Translations under genes and position numbers: made by a program
Notes under the pieces: generated by a model
Database searches by the model: none
Seen by the model: the letters and a program-made list of their open reading frames with translations, nothing else
What the model was told of the DNA's origin: nothing
In this document: one piece after another, positions 28,394 to 36,266 of the stretch
Layout of the letters: each line of letters begins with the position of its first letter
Position numbering within the stretch: the stretch's first letter is position 1
Source: Rhodococcus sp. ARC_M6
Lineage (GTDB): Bacteria; Actinomycetota; Actinomycetes; Mycobacteriales; Mycobacteriaceae
Length of the DNA stretch: 64,000 bases
Direction of reading: 5' to 3'
NCBI RefSeq assembly: GCF_022810305.1
Contig: NZ_JALGQH010000003.1
Location: forward strand, 1 to 64,000

Positions 28394-30322
28394 GTGACCG
28401 CGCATACCGAGCAGCTCGAGTTCCAAGCAGAAACACGTCAGCTGCTGGATCTGATGGTTCATTCAATCTATACGAACAAGGACAGTTTCCTTCGCGAGTT
28501 GATCTCCAACGCTTCGGACGCGCTGGACAAACTCCGTCTCGAGTCGTACCACGACAAGGACCTCAACGTTGACGTCTCCGACCTCCACATCGAGGTCGAC
28601 ATCGACAAGGAAGCACGCACTCTCACTATCCGCGACAACGGAATTGGCATGTCGCGTGACGAGGTCATCGACCTGATCGGCACGCTCGCCAAGTCCGGTA
28701 CCGCCGAGGTGCGTCGTAAACTCAAGGAAGCCAAGGACGCTGCGGCATCCGAGGAACTGATCGGTCAGTTCGGTATCGGCTTCTACTCCACCTTCATGGT
28801 TGCCGAGAAGGTCACACTGCTGACTCGTCGCGCCGGCGAAGACCATGCGACGCGCTGGGAGTCCACCGGCGCGGGCACGTACACCCTCGAGCATGTCAAC
28901 GAGGCGCCGCAGGGTAGTTCCGTGACGCTCCACCTGATGTCCGAGGATTCCGAGAACGGCCTGCACGACTACACGTCGGAATGGAAGATCAAGGAACTGG
29001 TCAAGAAGTACTCCGACTTCATCGCGTGGCCTATCCGTATGGATGTCGTGCGCACGTCGACGCCGGCCGAGGGTGAAGAGCCTGAGGTTACTGTCGAGAC
29101 CGAGACGATCAACTCGATGAAGGCTCTGTGGACTCGATCCAAGGACGAGGTGTCCGAGGAAGAGTACAAGGAGTTCTACAAGCACGTCAGCCACGCCTGG
29201 GATGAGCCTCTCGAGGTCATCCCGATGAAGGCGGAAGGCACTTTCGAATATCAAGCGCTGCTGTTCATTCCGTCGACGGCGCCGTTCGATCTCTTCATGC
29301 GTGAGCGCAACGCCGGCATCCACCTGTACGTCAAGCGTGTCTTCATCATGGATGACTGTGAAGAGTTGGTGCCCGACTACCTGCGCTTCGTCAAGGGTGT
29401 CGTCGACGCACAAGACCTCTCGCTCAACGTCTCTCGTGAGATTCTGCAGCAGGACCGTCAGATCGCGGCCATCCGTCGCCGTCTGACCAAGAAGGTCCTC
29501 TCGACGATCAAGGACATGAAGGCGAACGCGCCCGAGAAGTACTCGACCTTCTGGGCCGAGTTCGGGCGTGCGCTCAAGGAAGGCCTGATGGCCGATGCCG
29601 ACAACCGTAAGACGTTGCTGGACATCTCTTCCTTCGCCTCCACCAATAGCGAAGAGGGCGTCACCACTCTCGCCGAGTACGTCGAGCGGATGAAGGACGG
29701 TCAGGAACAGATCTACTTCATGACCGGCGAATCTCGCCACCTCATCGAAAGCTCTCCGCACATGGAGGCTTTCAAAGCCAAGGGCCTCGAGGTTCTCGTT
29801 CTCACCGATCCCGTCGACGAGATGTGGGTCGACGCGGTTTCCGACTTCGACGGCAAGACCTTCCAGTCGATTGCCAAGGGTGAGGTCGACCTCGACACCG
29901 AGGACGAGAAGAAGGCGGCCGAGGCCGAGCGTGAAGAGAAGGAAAAGGAATTCGGTGCACTACTGACGTGGCTCACCGAAACTCTCTCTGACGACATCAA
30001 GGAAACGCGACTGTCGACGCGCCTCACCACGTCGGCTGCTTGCATCGTCGGCGACGCGTTCAGCATGTCGCCGACGCTCGAGAAGATGTACCGGGCGTCG
30101 GGACAGCCGGTTCCGCACAGCAAACGGATTCTCGAACTCAATCCGTCGCATCCGCTCGTGACAGGTCTGCGTGAAGCCCAGGCTGCGGAAGGTAGTGCCG
30201 AGAACCTCACCGAGACAGCTCAGTTGCTGTATGGCATGGCGCTACTTGCCGAGGGCGGCGAGTTGAGCGACCCCGCTCACTTCACGCGTCTGCTCGCTGA
30301 TCGTTTGGCTCGCACCGTCTGA
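28394..30322 (+). CDS. htpG: molecular chaperone HtpG (bacterial Hsp90)
   Basis: HtpG is the cytosolic ATP-dependent Hsp90 chaperone. The 642-residue product has the N-terminal GHKL ATPase domain (LISNASDALDKLR, IRDNGIGMSRDE, IGQFGIGFYSTFMVA), a middle domain (LNVSREILQQDRQIAAIRRR), and a C-terminal dimerisation domain. Length matches Mycobacterium tuberculosis HtpG. The GTG at 28394 follows GAAAGGGA. It is monocistronic, flanked by hairpin terminators. No HspR HAIR element was seen upstream. Confidence 0.97.
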   Translation: MTAHTEQLEFQAETRQLLDLMVHSIYTNKDSFLRELISNASDALDKLRLESYHDKDLNVDVSDLHIEVDIDKEARTLTIRDNGIGMSRDEVIDLIGTLAKSGTAEVRRKLKEAKDAAASEELIGQFGIGFYSTFMVAEKVTLLTRRAGEDHATRWESTGAGTYTLEHVNEAPQGSSVTLHLMSEDSENGLHDYTSEWKIKELVKKYSDFIAWPIRMDVVRTSTPAEGEEPEVTVETETINSMKALWTRSKDEVSEEEYKEFYKHVSHAWDEPLEVIPMKAEGTFEYQALLFIPSTAPFDLFMRERNAGIHLYVKRVFIMDDCEELVPDYLRFVKGVVDAQDLSLNVSREILQQDRQIAAIRRRLTKKVLSTIKDMKANAPEKYSTFWAEFGRALKEGLMADADNRKTLLDISSFASTNSEEGVTTLAEYVERMKDGQEQIYFMTGESRHLIESSPHMEAFKAKGLEVLVLTDPVDEMWVDAVSDFDGKTFQSIAKGEVDLDTEDEKKAAEAEREEKEKEFGALLTWLTETLSDDIKETRLSTRLTTSAACIVGDAFSMSPTLEKMYRASGQPVPHSKRILELNPSHPLVTGLREAQAAEGSAENLTETAQLLYGMALLAEGGELSDPAHFTRLLADRLARTV

Positions 30323-30341
30323 TTTCAGTTTCAGCCCGAAG

Positions 30342-30377
30342 AACTCCCGGTATCCACGAGATGCCGGGAGTTTTTTA
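30342..30377 (+). terminator. Rho-independent terminator of htpG
   Basis: AACTCCCGGTATC pairs with GATGCCGGGAGTT around a 5-base loop (13 pairs with one G-U) and runs into TTTTTTATT. It is a textbook intrinsic terminator 20 bases after the htpG stop. Confidence 0.95.
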
Positions 30378-30464
30378 TTCAGAGTTTTTATTGAGGACCG
30401 TTTCTGTCCGCAATTGCTTCTAGCGTGGGTTGTACGAGCAAGGCCCGACCAGGAAAAGGACACA

Positions 30465-31007
30465 ATGATGAATGCACCGACCAGTACCGTCACCGGCGAG
30501 CGCGCAGACTTTCTCGAGAGCTTGCGCCGGCATCGCGAATTCCTTCTGTTCACGGTCAAGGACCTCACCGACGAACAAGCCGCGTCACATCCGACTGTGA
30601 GCGAACTGTGCCTGGGCGGATTGATCAAGCATGTGGGGGAGATGGAGCGAGGATGGGTCAATTTCATCCTGGAAGGGCCGGCCGGACTGGGTGGGGATTT
30701 TGATCCGTCTGCGTGGTCGGAAGAAATGCAGAAAGAGCGCGCGAACGAGTTCGCGATGGTCGGCGACGACACAGTGGAATCCATCGTGTCCGAGTACGGG
30801 CGGATTGCAGCCCGGACCGACGAGTTGGTGATTTCGTTGGACAGCCTTGATATCGCACACCCGCTACCGGCGGCGCCGTGGTTCGAGCCCGGAGCGCAGT
30901 GGTCGGCGCGACGTGTCCTGCTCCACCTGGTTGCGGAGACTTCGCAGCATGCGGGACACGCAGACATGCTGAGGGAAGCAATCGACGGTTCCAAGACAAT
31001 GGGTTAG
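30465..31007 (+). CDS. DinB-superfamily protein (DUF664/mycothiol transferase-like)
   Basis: The 180-residue protein begins MMNAPTSTVTGERADFLESL and has the DUF664-type DinB fold: SELCLGGLIKHVGEMERGW with the first His, and RRVLLHLVAETSQHAGHADM with the paired His of the metal site. Such proteins in actinobacteria act as thiol-dependent transferases. AGGAAAAGGA gives a good ribosome site before the ATG at 30465. It stands just upstream of the AGPS-like gene, but the palindrome at 31021 suggests separate control. Confidence 0.85.
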   Translation: MMNAPTSTVTGERADFLESLRRHREFLLFTVKDLTDEQAASHPTVSELCLGGLIKHVGEMERGWVNFILEGPAGLGGDFDPSAWSEEMQKERANEFAMVGDDTVESIVSEYGRIAARTDELVISLDSLDIAHPLPAAPWFEPGAQWSARRVLLHLVAETSQHAGHADMLREAIDGSKTMG

Positions 31008-31020
31008 TGTCCGAAATCCC

Positions 31021-31045
31021 GTTACACATTGACTAAATGTGTAAC
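31021..31045. promoter_or_regulatory. perfect 10-bp palindrome, probable repressor operator
   Basis: GTTACACATT and AATGTGTAAC are exact inverted arms around a 5-base spacer. It lies 11 bases before the ATG of the AGPS-like gene and covers the likely promoter, so it is well placed for repression by a TetR or GntR dimer. No regulator gene is adjacent. Confidence 0.7.
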
Positions 31046-31055
31046 ACTAGTAGGT

Positions 31056-32669
31056 ATGAGCACTGAAAAATCTTCGCTTCAGCCGCCGATGCAGTGGGAC
31101 GCCTGGGGCGACTCGTCCAAGAAACGCCCACTGTCGGAGGCTGTTCAGTCTCTCCTGACGCAATTCCTAGGTGTCTCAGCACCGACGGAACCACGGAAGG
31201 GCCTCGGCGACGTCCTGGTGGTGCCGTCAGCGCTCGCGAAAGGGCATGTCGATGCACTGGTAGCGATTGTCGGTGCGGAGTTCGTCAGGGTCGACGACGT
31301 TTCGCGGATCTTGCGAGCGGGCGGCAAGAGCACTCCAGATCTGCTCCGCCGACGCAGTAAGGGGCCGCAAGAGGCTCCCGACGCGGTGGTCACCCCAGGG
31401 ACCGATGCCGAGGTCGAGCAGATTCTGCGGTACTGCTCGGCAAACGCCATCGCCGTTGTTCCCTTCGGCGGTGGCACCAGCGTTGTCGGTGGGCTCGATC
31501 CCATCCGCGACGGATTCGACGCGGTGCTTTCGCTGGATCTGCGCCGGTTCGATGACCTGACCGATCTGGACGAAGAATCCGGCATCGCGACGTTCGGCGG
31601 CGGCACAACCGGACCCCGCGCTGAGGAATTGCTCCGTGAACACGGATTCTCGGTGGGGCATTTCCCCCAGAGTTTCCTCTTCGCGACACTCGGCGGATTT
31701 GCCGCGACGCGTTCTTCCGGACAGGCCTCGGCCGGGTACGGACGATTCGAGGACATGGTTCAGGGCCTCACGGTCGTCACGCCGAGTGGTGTGCTCGAAA
31801 CAGGCCGGGCACCGGCATCAGCTGCCGGCCCTGATCTCGGCGAATTGTTTGTCGGTTCCGAGGGAACATTCGGGGTCATCACGCACGTGCGCGTTCGAGT
31901 TCACGCGTTGCCCGAGACCACAGTTCGTGAAGGTTGGAGTTTCCCCGACTTCGCTACCGGCGCCGCGGCATTGCGTGAGTTGGTCCAGGAAGGTTCAGCG
32001 CCGACGGTATTGAGGTTGTCCGACGAAGCCGAGAGTGGCGTCAACCTGGCGACCACCGACAAAATCGGTGAAAACGCTTTCACCGGTGGATGTCTCGGTA
32101 TCACCACCTACGAAGGTACGGCGTCGCACACGGCTGAGCGTATGGCAGAGGCCCGCGCAATCCTGACGGCGCAGGGAGGCACCTCTCTCGGTGAGGAGCC
32201 CGGAAACAGTTGGGAACACGGACGATTCAATGCGCCGTATCTGCGCGATGCACTACTCGATGCCGGCGCGCTGTGTGAAACTCTTGAAACTGCGGCGACC
32301 TGGGGCAACCTCACCAATCTGCGCTCGGCAGTTACCGCGGCCCTGACAACGGCATTGGTCGAGCAGGGAACTCAACCGCTCGTGATGTGCCATATTTCGC
32401 ACACCTACAAGACTGGTGCGTCGCTGTACTTCACCGTTGTCTGCGCACAGACCGCCGATCCCCTCGAACAGTGGAAGAAGGCGAAGACCGCTGCCGGTGA
32501 CGCCATCATCGCGGCCGGTGGCACGATTACCCACCACCATGCCGTCGGCGCGGACCATCGTCCGTGGATGAAAGACGAAATCGGCGAATTGGGCGCGAAT
32601 ATTCTTCGTGCAGTAAAGAATGCAGTTGACCCTGCTGGAATCCTCAACCCTGGGAAGCTCATTCCATGA
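31056..32669 (+). CDS. FAD-binding oxidase, alkyl-dihydroxyacetonephosphate-synthase-like
   Basis: The 537-residue flavoprotein belongs to the VAO/PCMH family. The FAD-binding domain has VTPGTDAEVEQILRYCSAN and VPFGGGTSVVGG, the middle HFPQSFLFATLGGFAATRSS, and the C-terminus ITHHHAVGADHRPWM, which corresponds to the HHH segment of AGPS. In eukaryotes AGPS makes alkyl-DHAP for ether lipids; Mycobacterium tuberculosis Rv3107c is the actinobacterial counterpart and its reaction is unproven. A diacylglycerol kinase overlaps its stop by 4 bases, supporting a lipid role. The ATG at 31056 is preferred to 31029, which lies inside the palindrome. Confidence 0.85.
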   Translation: MSTEKSSLQPPMQWDAWGDSSKKRPLSEAVQSLLTQFLGVSAPTEPRKGLGDVLVVPSALAKGHVDALVAIVGAEFVRVDDVSRILRAGGKSTPDLLRRRSKGPQEAPDAVVTPGTDAEVEQILRYCSANAIAVVPFGGGTSVVGGLDPIRDGFDAVLSLDLRRFDDLTDLDEESGIATFGGGTTGPRAEELLREHGFSVGHFPQSFLFATLGGFAATRSSGQASAGYGRFEDMVQGLTVVTPSGVLETGRAPASAAGPDLGELFVGSEGTFGVITHVRVRVHALPETTVREGWSFPDFATGAAALRELVQEGSAPTVLRLSDEAESGVNLATTDKIGENAFTGGCLGITTYEGTASHTAERMAEARAILTAQGGTSLGEEPGNSWEHGRFNAPYLRDALLDAGALCETLETAATWGNLTNLRSAVTAALTTALVEQGTQPLVMCHISHTYKTGASLYFTVVCAQTADPLEQWKKAKTAAGDAIIAAGGTITHHHAVGADHRPWMKDEIGELGANILRAVKNAVDPAGILNPGKLIP

Positions 32670-33583
32670 CCGAAAGCCGCTGTCAGATCGAGAAGGTTAC
32701 CGTCCTCATCAATCCGATGGCGGGACATGGGCACGCGCCCGAAGCCGGTCGTAAAGGTGTTGCGCAACTGCGTTCTCGCGGAATTGCCGTCACCGAGATC
32801 ATCGGCACCGATGCCGACGACGCCAAGAAACTCGCGAAGCGAGCGATCGCGGAGGGTACCGACGCCCTGGTCGTGGTCGGCGGTGACGGTGCCATCAGCA
32901 TCGGATTGCAGGCGGCCGCATTGACCGACACCCCGATCGGACTCATTCCGGCCGGCACGGGCAACGACCATGCCCGTGAATTCGGTATTCCCACAGGCAA
33001 TCCGGAGGCGGCGGCCGACGTCATCGCCGATGGAATCGTTCAGCAGTCGGATCTCGCGAAGATCACCTTGAGCGATGGAAGCATCGTGTGGTCGGGAACG
33101 ATCATCGCCAGCGGCTTCGACTCGATTGTCACCGAACGGGCCAACCAGATGTCCTGGCCCAAGGGGCCGATGCGGTACAACTTGGCCATGGTGGCGGAAC
33201 TGGCCAGGTTGCGTCCGCTGAAGTACCGAATCGAACTCGACGACGAGGTTGTCACCGTCGACGCGACTCTCGTCGCGGTCGGCAACGGGCGCTCCTACGG
33301 CGGTGGCATGCTCATTACCCCTGACGCATCCAAGTCCGACGGTCTACTTGATGTCACGGTAGTTTCGCACACCTCCAGATTGCGTCTGATGCGGCTGTTT
33401 CCCAAGGTATACAAGGGAACTCACATTGACCTCGACGCCGTGCAGACCTACCGATCGAAAAAGATTCGGCTTATCTCCGAAGGCATCATCGCTTACGCCG
33501 ACGGTGATCGGGTGGGCCCCCTGCCCGTCACGATCGAAGCAGTTCCGGCGGCATTGAAGATTCTGACTGCTGTACCGGTGTGA
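32666..33583 (+). CDS. diacylglycerol kinase family lipid kinase
   Basis: The 305-residue protein phosphorylates a lipid such as diacylglycerol (to phosphatidate) or a sphingosine-like alcohol. VLINPMAGHGHAPEAG, the nucleotide motif VVVGGDGAISI, and PAGTGNDHAREFGIP are diagnostic. It is cytosolic or peripheral to the membrane. Its ATG overlaps the stop of the AGPS-like gene (ATGA), so the two are coupled and may act in glycerolipid recycling or ether-lipid synthesis. Mycobacterial Rv2252 is the nearest characterised type. Confidence 0.92.
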   Translation: MTESRCQIEKVTVLINPMAGHGHAPEAGRKGVAQLRSRGIAVTEIIGTDADDAKKLAKRAIAEGTDALVVVGGDGAISIGLQAAALTDTPIGLIPAGTGNDHAREFGIPTGNPEAAADVIADGIVQQSDLAKITLSDGSIVWSGTIIASGFDSIVTERANQMSWPKGPMRYNLAMVAELARLRPLKYRIELDDEVVTVDATLVAVGNGRSYGGGMLITPDASKSDGLLDVTVVSHTSRLRLMRLFPKVYKGTHIDLDAVQTYRSKKIRLISEGIIAYADGDRVGPLPVTIEAVPAALKILTAVPV

Positions 33584-33721
33584 GCTCAGTAGCGCCCCTG
33601 CCGGGAGTAGTGCTGCTAGCCAACGTGTAGTTGACGACGCACGCGGATCTCCGAAGGTGCGGAGGACTGTTGACACTGCCAGCAGAGCGCACCGGTAGCC
33701 CGGCAGTTGCATACAGCGGCC

Positions 33722-34222
33722 TTACGGAAACTGCGGAAGGCAATGGGTGCACAACATCGAACTGCGCCCACCAGCCGCTTTCATGTCGGTTTCGCCGGAT
33801 ACCTCGGGCAACCAACCGAGGCGAGCGTCGAGAGGCAGTCCATCGCACGATGCGGCCGCGTGAATGGTGCCGGTCCGATCGACGAAGGTGCGTGGCCATG
33901 GATGCTCGTAGTAGGGGCCTTCGATTCGCGAGAACGTTTCGTCGAGGTCGAAGAGGTCGGCCCTGAGTTGCAGGAGATGACGGAGAATCTCGGAGCACTC
34001 CGACACACGGGGGCTGGACGCCGTGTCGATAAGCTGCGAGATGAGGGCTGCCTCAGCAGCCGAATCCGACAGGGCCCAACGAGTGGACGAAATCATCCGG
34101 TCCTCGATTGCGTTGTGAATCATGTTGTAGGTGAACGCAATTTGGTCGACGAGCTCCCAGCGTTGAATGCTGAGTTGGGAGAGTTGGCGGTCGATACGCT
34201 TCGGGTCGACGAAGGTAATCAT
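33722..34222 (-). CDS. hypothetical protein with C-terminal H-C-C-C putative zinc motif
   Basis: The 166-residue product starts at an ATG with GGAAGGG upstream. The first ~100 residues are helical and acidic. The C-terminus WPRTFVDRTGTIHAAASC, WLPEVSG and MLCTHCLPQF matches a pattern I know from many actinobacterial and actinophage proteins: Trp-x-Arg, Gly-x-Ile-His, Cys, Trp-Leu-Pro-x-Leu-Ser-Gly, then CxxC-x-Pro. The His and three Cys could bind zinc. Function is unknown. It lies in the accessory patch next to IS remnants. Confidence 0.6.
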   Translation of the reverse strand: MITFVDPKRIDRQLSQLSIQRWELVDQIAFTYNMIHNAIEDRMISSTRWALSDSAAEAALISQLIDTASSPRVSECSEILRHLLQLRADLFDLDETFSRIEGPYYEHPWPRTFVDRTGTIHAAASCDGLPLDARLGWLPEVSGETDMKAAGGRSSMLCTHCLPQFP

Positions 34223-34250
34223 CTGGGGCCCTTCCGGGGGACGTGGGGTT

Positions 34251-34275
34251 GGCCGTGCGTGGCCGTGCGTGGCCG
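34251..34275. repeat. 10-bp tandem repeat, 2.5 copies
   Basis: GGCCGTGCGT is repeated twice and followed by GGCCG in the intergenic DNA upstream of the H-C-C-C protein gene. It is short and probably the result of slippage. Confidence 0.7.
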
Positions 34276-34389
34276 AAGCTGAGTGGGCGAGGCTTCGACC
34301 GGCAAATATGTATTGGTCACTAACGGGAACGGCAGCCCCACCCAGACCTGCCAGAACTTTCTTGCTTGCAAGGATCGAGTCTTCGGGCG

Positions 34390-34785
34390 CTAACTCGAAA
34401 CCCTTGCTGCCACCAGTTGGTCGGACTCCTCGGAGATTTCGGACCGCAACAGATGCTCGAAAGCTTGATACAGCAGATCCAGCGATTCGTCGGAGAGACC
34501 CTCGGCTGCCTGTACTAGCGATACAGGCTGAGGGCTCGAAAAGCCGACTCCTGCCACACTCGTTGGCGCACTGATCTCAGGTTTCACGGTCTCGCGCTGG
34601 GGATCGGACAGAACTTCCGCAAGGCGTCGAGGAGTCACCAGTTCTCCCGAAGTAGTCGCTTCTCGAAACAGGCCGCTCAGCCGCTCGACTAATCCCTTAT
34701 CGGTTGAGGGTTGGATATCGTTGTTGCGCAATTTATTTGAAGCATGGATAGCAAACAAGCCGTAGATCGAGGTGTTGTCGTTCAC
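34390..34785 (-). CDS. hypothetical protein
   Basis: The 131-residue soluble protein is not recognised. The GTG at 34785 is chosen because GGAG lies 9 bases upstream; the frame continues to 34869 with unlikely composition. It contains FAIHASNKLRNN, a helical LVTPRRLAEVLSDPQR segment and an acidic C-terminal helix (SDESLDLLYQAFEHLLRSEI). It shares strand and neighbourhood with the H-C-C-C protein gene downstream. The upstream DNA to 35040 is AT-rich and holds no other gene I can support. Confidence 0.5.
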   Translation of the reverse strand: MNDNTSIYGLFAIHASNKLRNNDIQPSTDKGLVERLSGLFREATTSGELVTPRRLAEVLSDPQRETVKPEISAPTSVAGVGFSSPQPVSLVQAAEGLSDESLDLLYQAFEHLLRSEISEESDQLVAARVSS

Positions 34786-35039
34786 AGTATGTTCTCCGCA
34801 GGTTAGTGGGAAGCTGTGCCTGGAACACCGTTGCCCGTCCGGCACCCGTGATCGAGTTTTCTCAACCACTCACAACCTTCGAGTTCAGCGAACCTGCCAC
34901 GCCGAATCCTTGACGGATTCGACTGCGGTAGACATTCGGTTCGCTGTTCCTATCCGGCTGGCAGTTACAGATTATCGCCCTATGTAACTACAAGCAAGCA
35001 TTTTGTTACTATTGCCCTAAATATACCTATAGTACGAAT

Positions 35040-35270
35040 ATTGGCCTTTTAGCCACGGACCGGTCCGTATTAGTCCCCTTTTCCGTTGCCGTGATTGGAC
35101 ACCCGACGTTCTCTCGGTGTGGTTTTTGTGATGCGAAGAATCGTCGCAGTCACGCAGGGTTCGAGTGCAGCGAGTGTGGGTGGACCTGGCATGCGGACCA
35201 TAATGCTGCCCGCAACATTGCTGCGCCGGGCGTGAAAAATATTGGTCCGCCCTGTCAACCGTGCCTATAG
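35040..35270 (+). pseudogene. TnpB (IS200/IS605 OrfB) C-terminal zinc-ribbon remnant
   Basis: Reading from 35040 to the TAG at 35268-35270, the frame gives the OrfB zinc-ribbon pattern: HPTFSRCGFCDAKNRRSHAG, then FECSECGWTWHADHNAARNI. The two CxxC pairs, the NRRS motif and the final HADxNAARNI (with the last RuvC Asp) are typical of TnpB C-termini. Nothing of the RuvC-I/II regions is found upstream; instead the DNA is AT-rich and lacks a start. It is a decayed transposon fragment with no independent coding capacity. Confidence 0.75.
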
Positions 35271-35345
35271 CAGCCCACTTCTCTGGCATCGGTGAGCAGC
35301 AACCTGGTCCTTGAGGGCGGGTAGTTGATCGAGTCTGCAAGGTGA
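35271..35345 (+). other. possible right-end/omega-RNA remnant of the TnpB element
   Basis: Directly after the TnpB remnant stop come CTTGAGGGCGGGTAGTTGA and flanking GC-rich paired segments. Actinobacterial IS200/IS605-type elements often end their TnpB guide scaffold with a similar GAGGGCGGGTAGTTGA-like segment. This is position plus remembered similarity only; no structure was computed. Confidence 0.35.
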
Positions 35346-35426
35346 ACGAGGACCGAACGTATCGAGTCCACTATCCAACTGAATGCCGGACCATCAGGAC
35401 GAGAATGCAGATGCGAAACTTCTGCG

Positions 35427-36266
35427 ATGGTGATCGATAACTCGAAGTCGGCTGAGCGCGCACTTGGTCAGCGCGCGTGGACCAGCGAACGATGGCAGGG
35501 CGCCACCGACATGCCACTGATCGCGACGGCACTGTTCTATCTGTTCGCGTATGCATTTCAGGTGCTGGCCCAGCCGTCCGGTTTGCTGGGTTCCCTTGTC
35601 CGGTGGTCGCTCATCGCGGCGTGGGTAGTGTTTACCGTCGATTATCTCGTCCGCTTGTCACTGGCGACGGACCGCTGGAACTGGTTTGCGCGGCACCTTC
35701 TGGATTTGGCGATGGTGGTGCTTCCGATGTTCCGGCCGTTGCGATTGCTCAGGCTGGTTACGCTCCTCACCGTGATGCACCGATCCAGCGGCGCGACACT
35801 TCGCGGGCGGGTTGTGTTCTATGCAATTTCGGGCACAGCACTGCTGATCAGTGTTGCGGCACTTGCCATGTTGGACGCCGAGCGCCATGCCGACGGTTCC
35901 GAGATCAGAACCTACGGTCAGGCGCTGTGGTGGGCGATCGTGACCGTGACAACCGTTGGATACGGCGATATTTCACCGGTCACCGCGACGGGACGGGTGA
36001 TAGCGGCAACTCTGATGATCAGTGGAATTGCCTTGTTGGGTATCGTGACTGCCACCCTGGCATCGTGGTTGCTCGAGCAGATAGCCGAGCAAGACGACGC
36101 AGCACAGAGTGCTACACGTAAACAGGTCGCGGATCTTGCCGCGCAGGTTCAACTCCTGGCACAGCGGTCTGATCACGACTCTCTCGAGCATGTGGGTACC
36201 GAAGAATTGCGTCGCGAATTGGAGCGACGTGAACTGGCTAAGCGGAACGCAGTGTCAGCACAGTGA
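35427..36266 (+). CDS. voltage-gated-type potassium channel
   Basis: The 279-residue membrane protein has the Kv plan. Residues ~30-130 hold four helices, including an S4-like Arg series (LPMFRPLRLLRLVTLLTVMH). A further helix follows, then the pore with the selectivity filter TVTTVGYGDIS, and the last membrane helix. The C-terminal ~50 residues (TRKQVADLAAQVQLLAQRSD) form a cytoplasmic coiled-coil. It should conduct K+ and may set membrane potential. Its 3' end overlaps the convergent metallophosphoesterase by 29 bases. Confidence 0.9.
   Translation: MVIDNSKSAERALGQRAWTSERWQGATDMPLIATALFYLFAYAFQVLAQPSGLLGSLVRWSLIAAWVVFTVDYLVRLSLATDRWNWFARHLLDLAMVVLPMFRPLRLLRLVTLLTVMHRSSGATLRGRVVFYAISGTALLISVAALAMLDAERHADGSEIRTYGQALWWAIVTVTTVGYGDISPVTATGRVIAATLMISGIALLGIVTATLASWLLEQIAEQDDAAQSATRKQVADLAAQVQLLAQRSDHDSLEHVGTEELRRELERRELAKRNAVSAQ

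Noticed and set aside
28463..29761. 432-residue minus-strand open frame opposite htpG
   Set aside because: It lies wholly antisense to a certain gene, its composition mirrors high-G+C codon bias, and no domain is recognisable.
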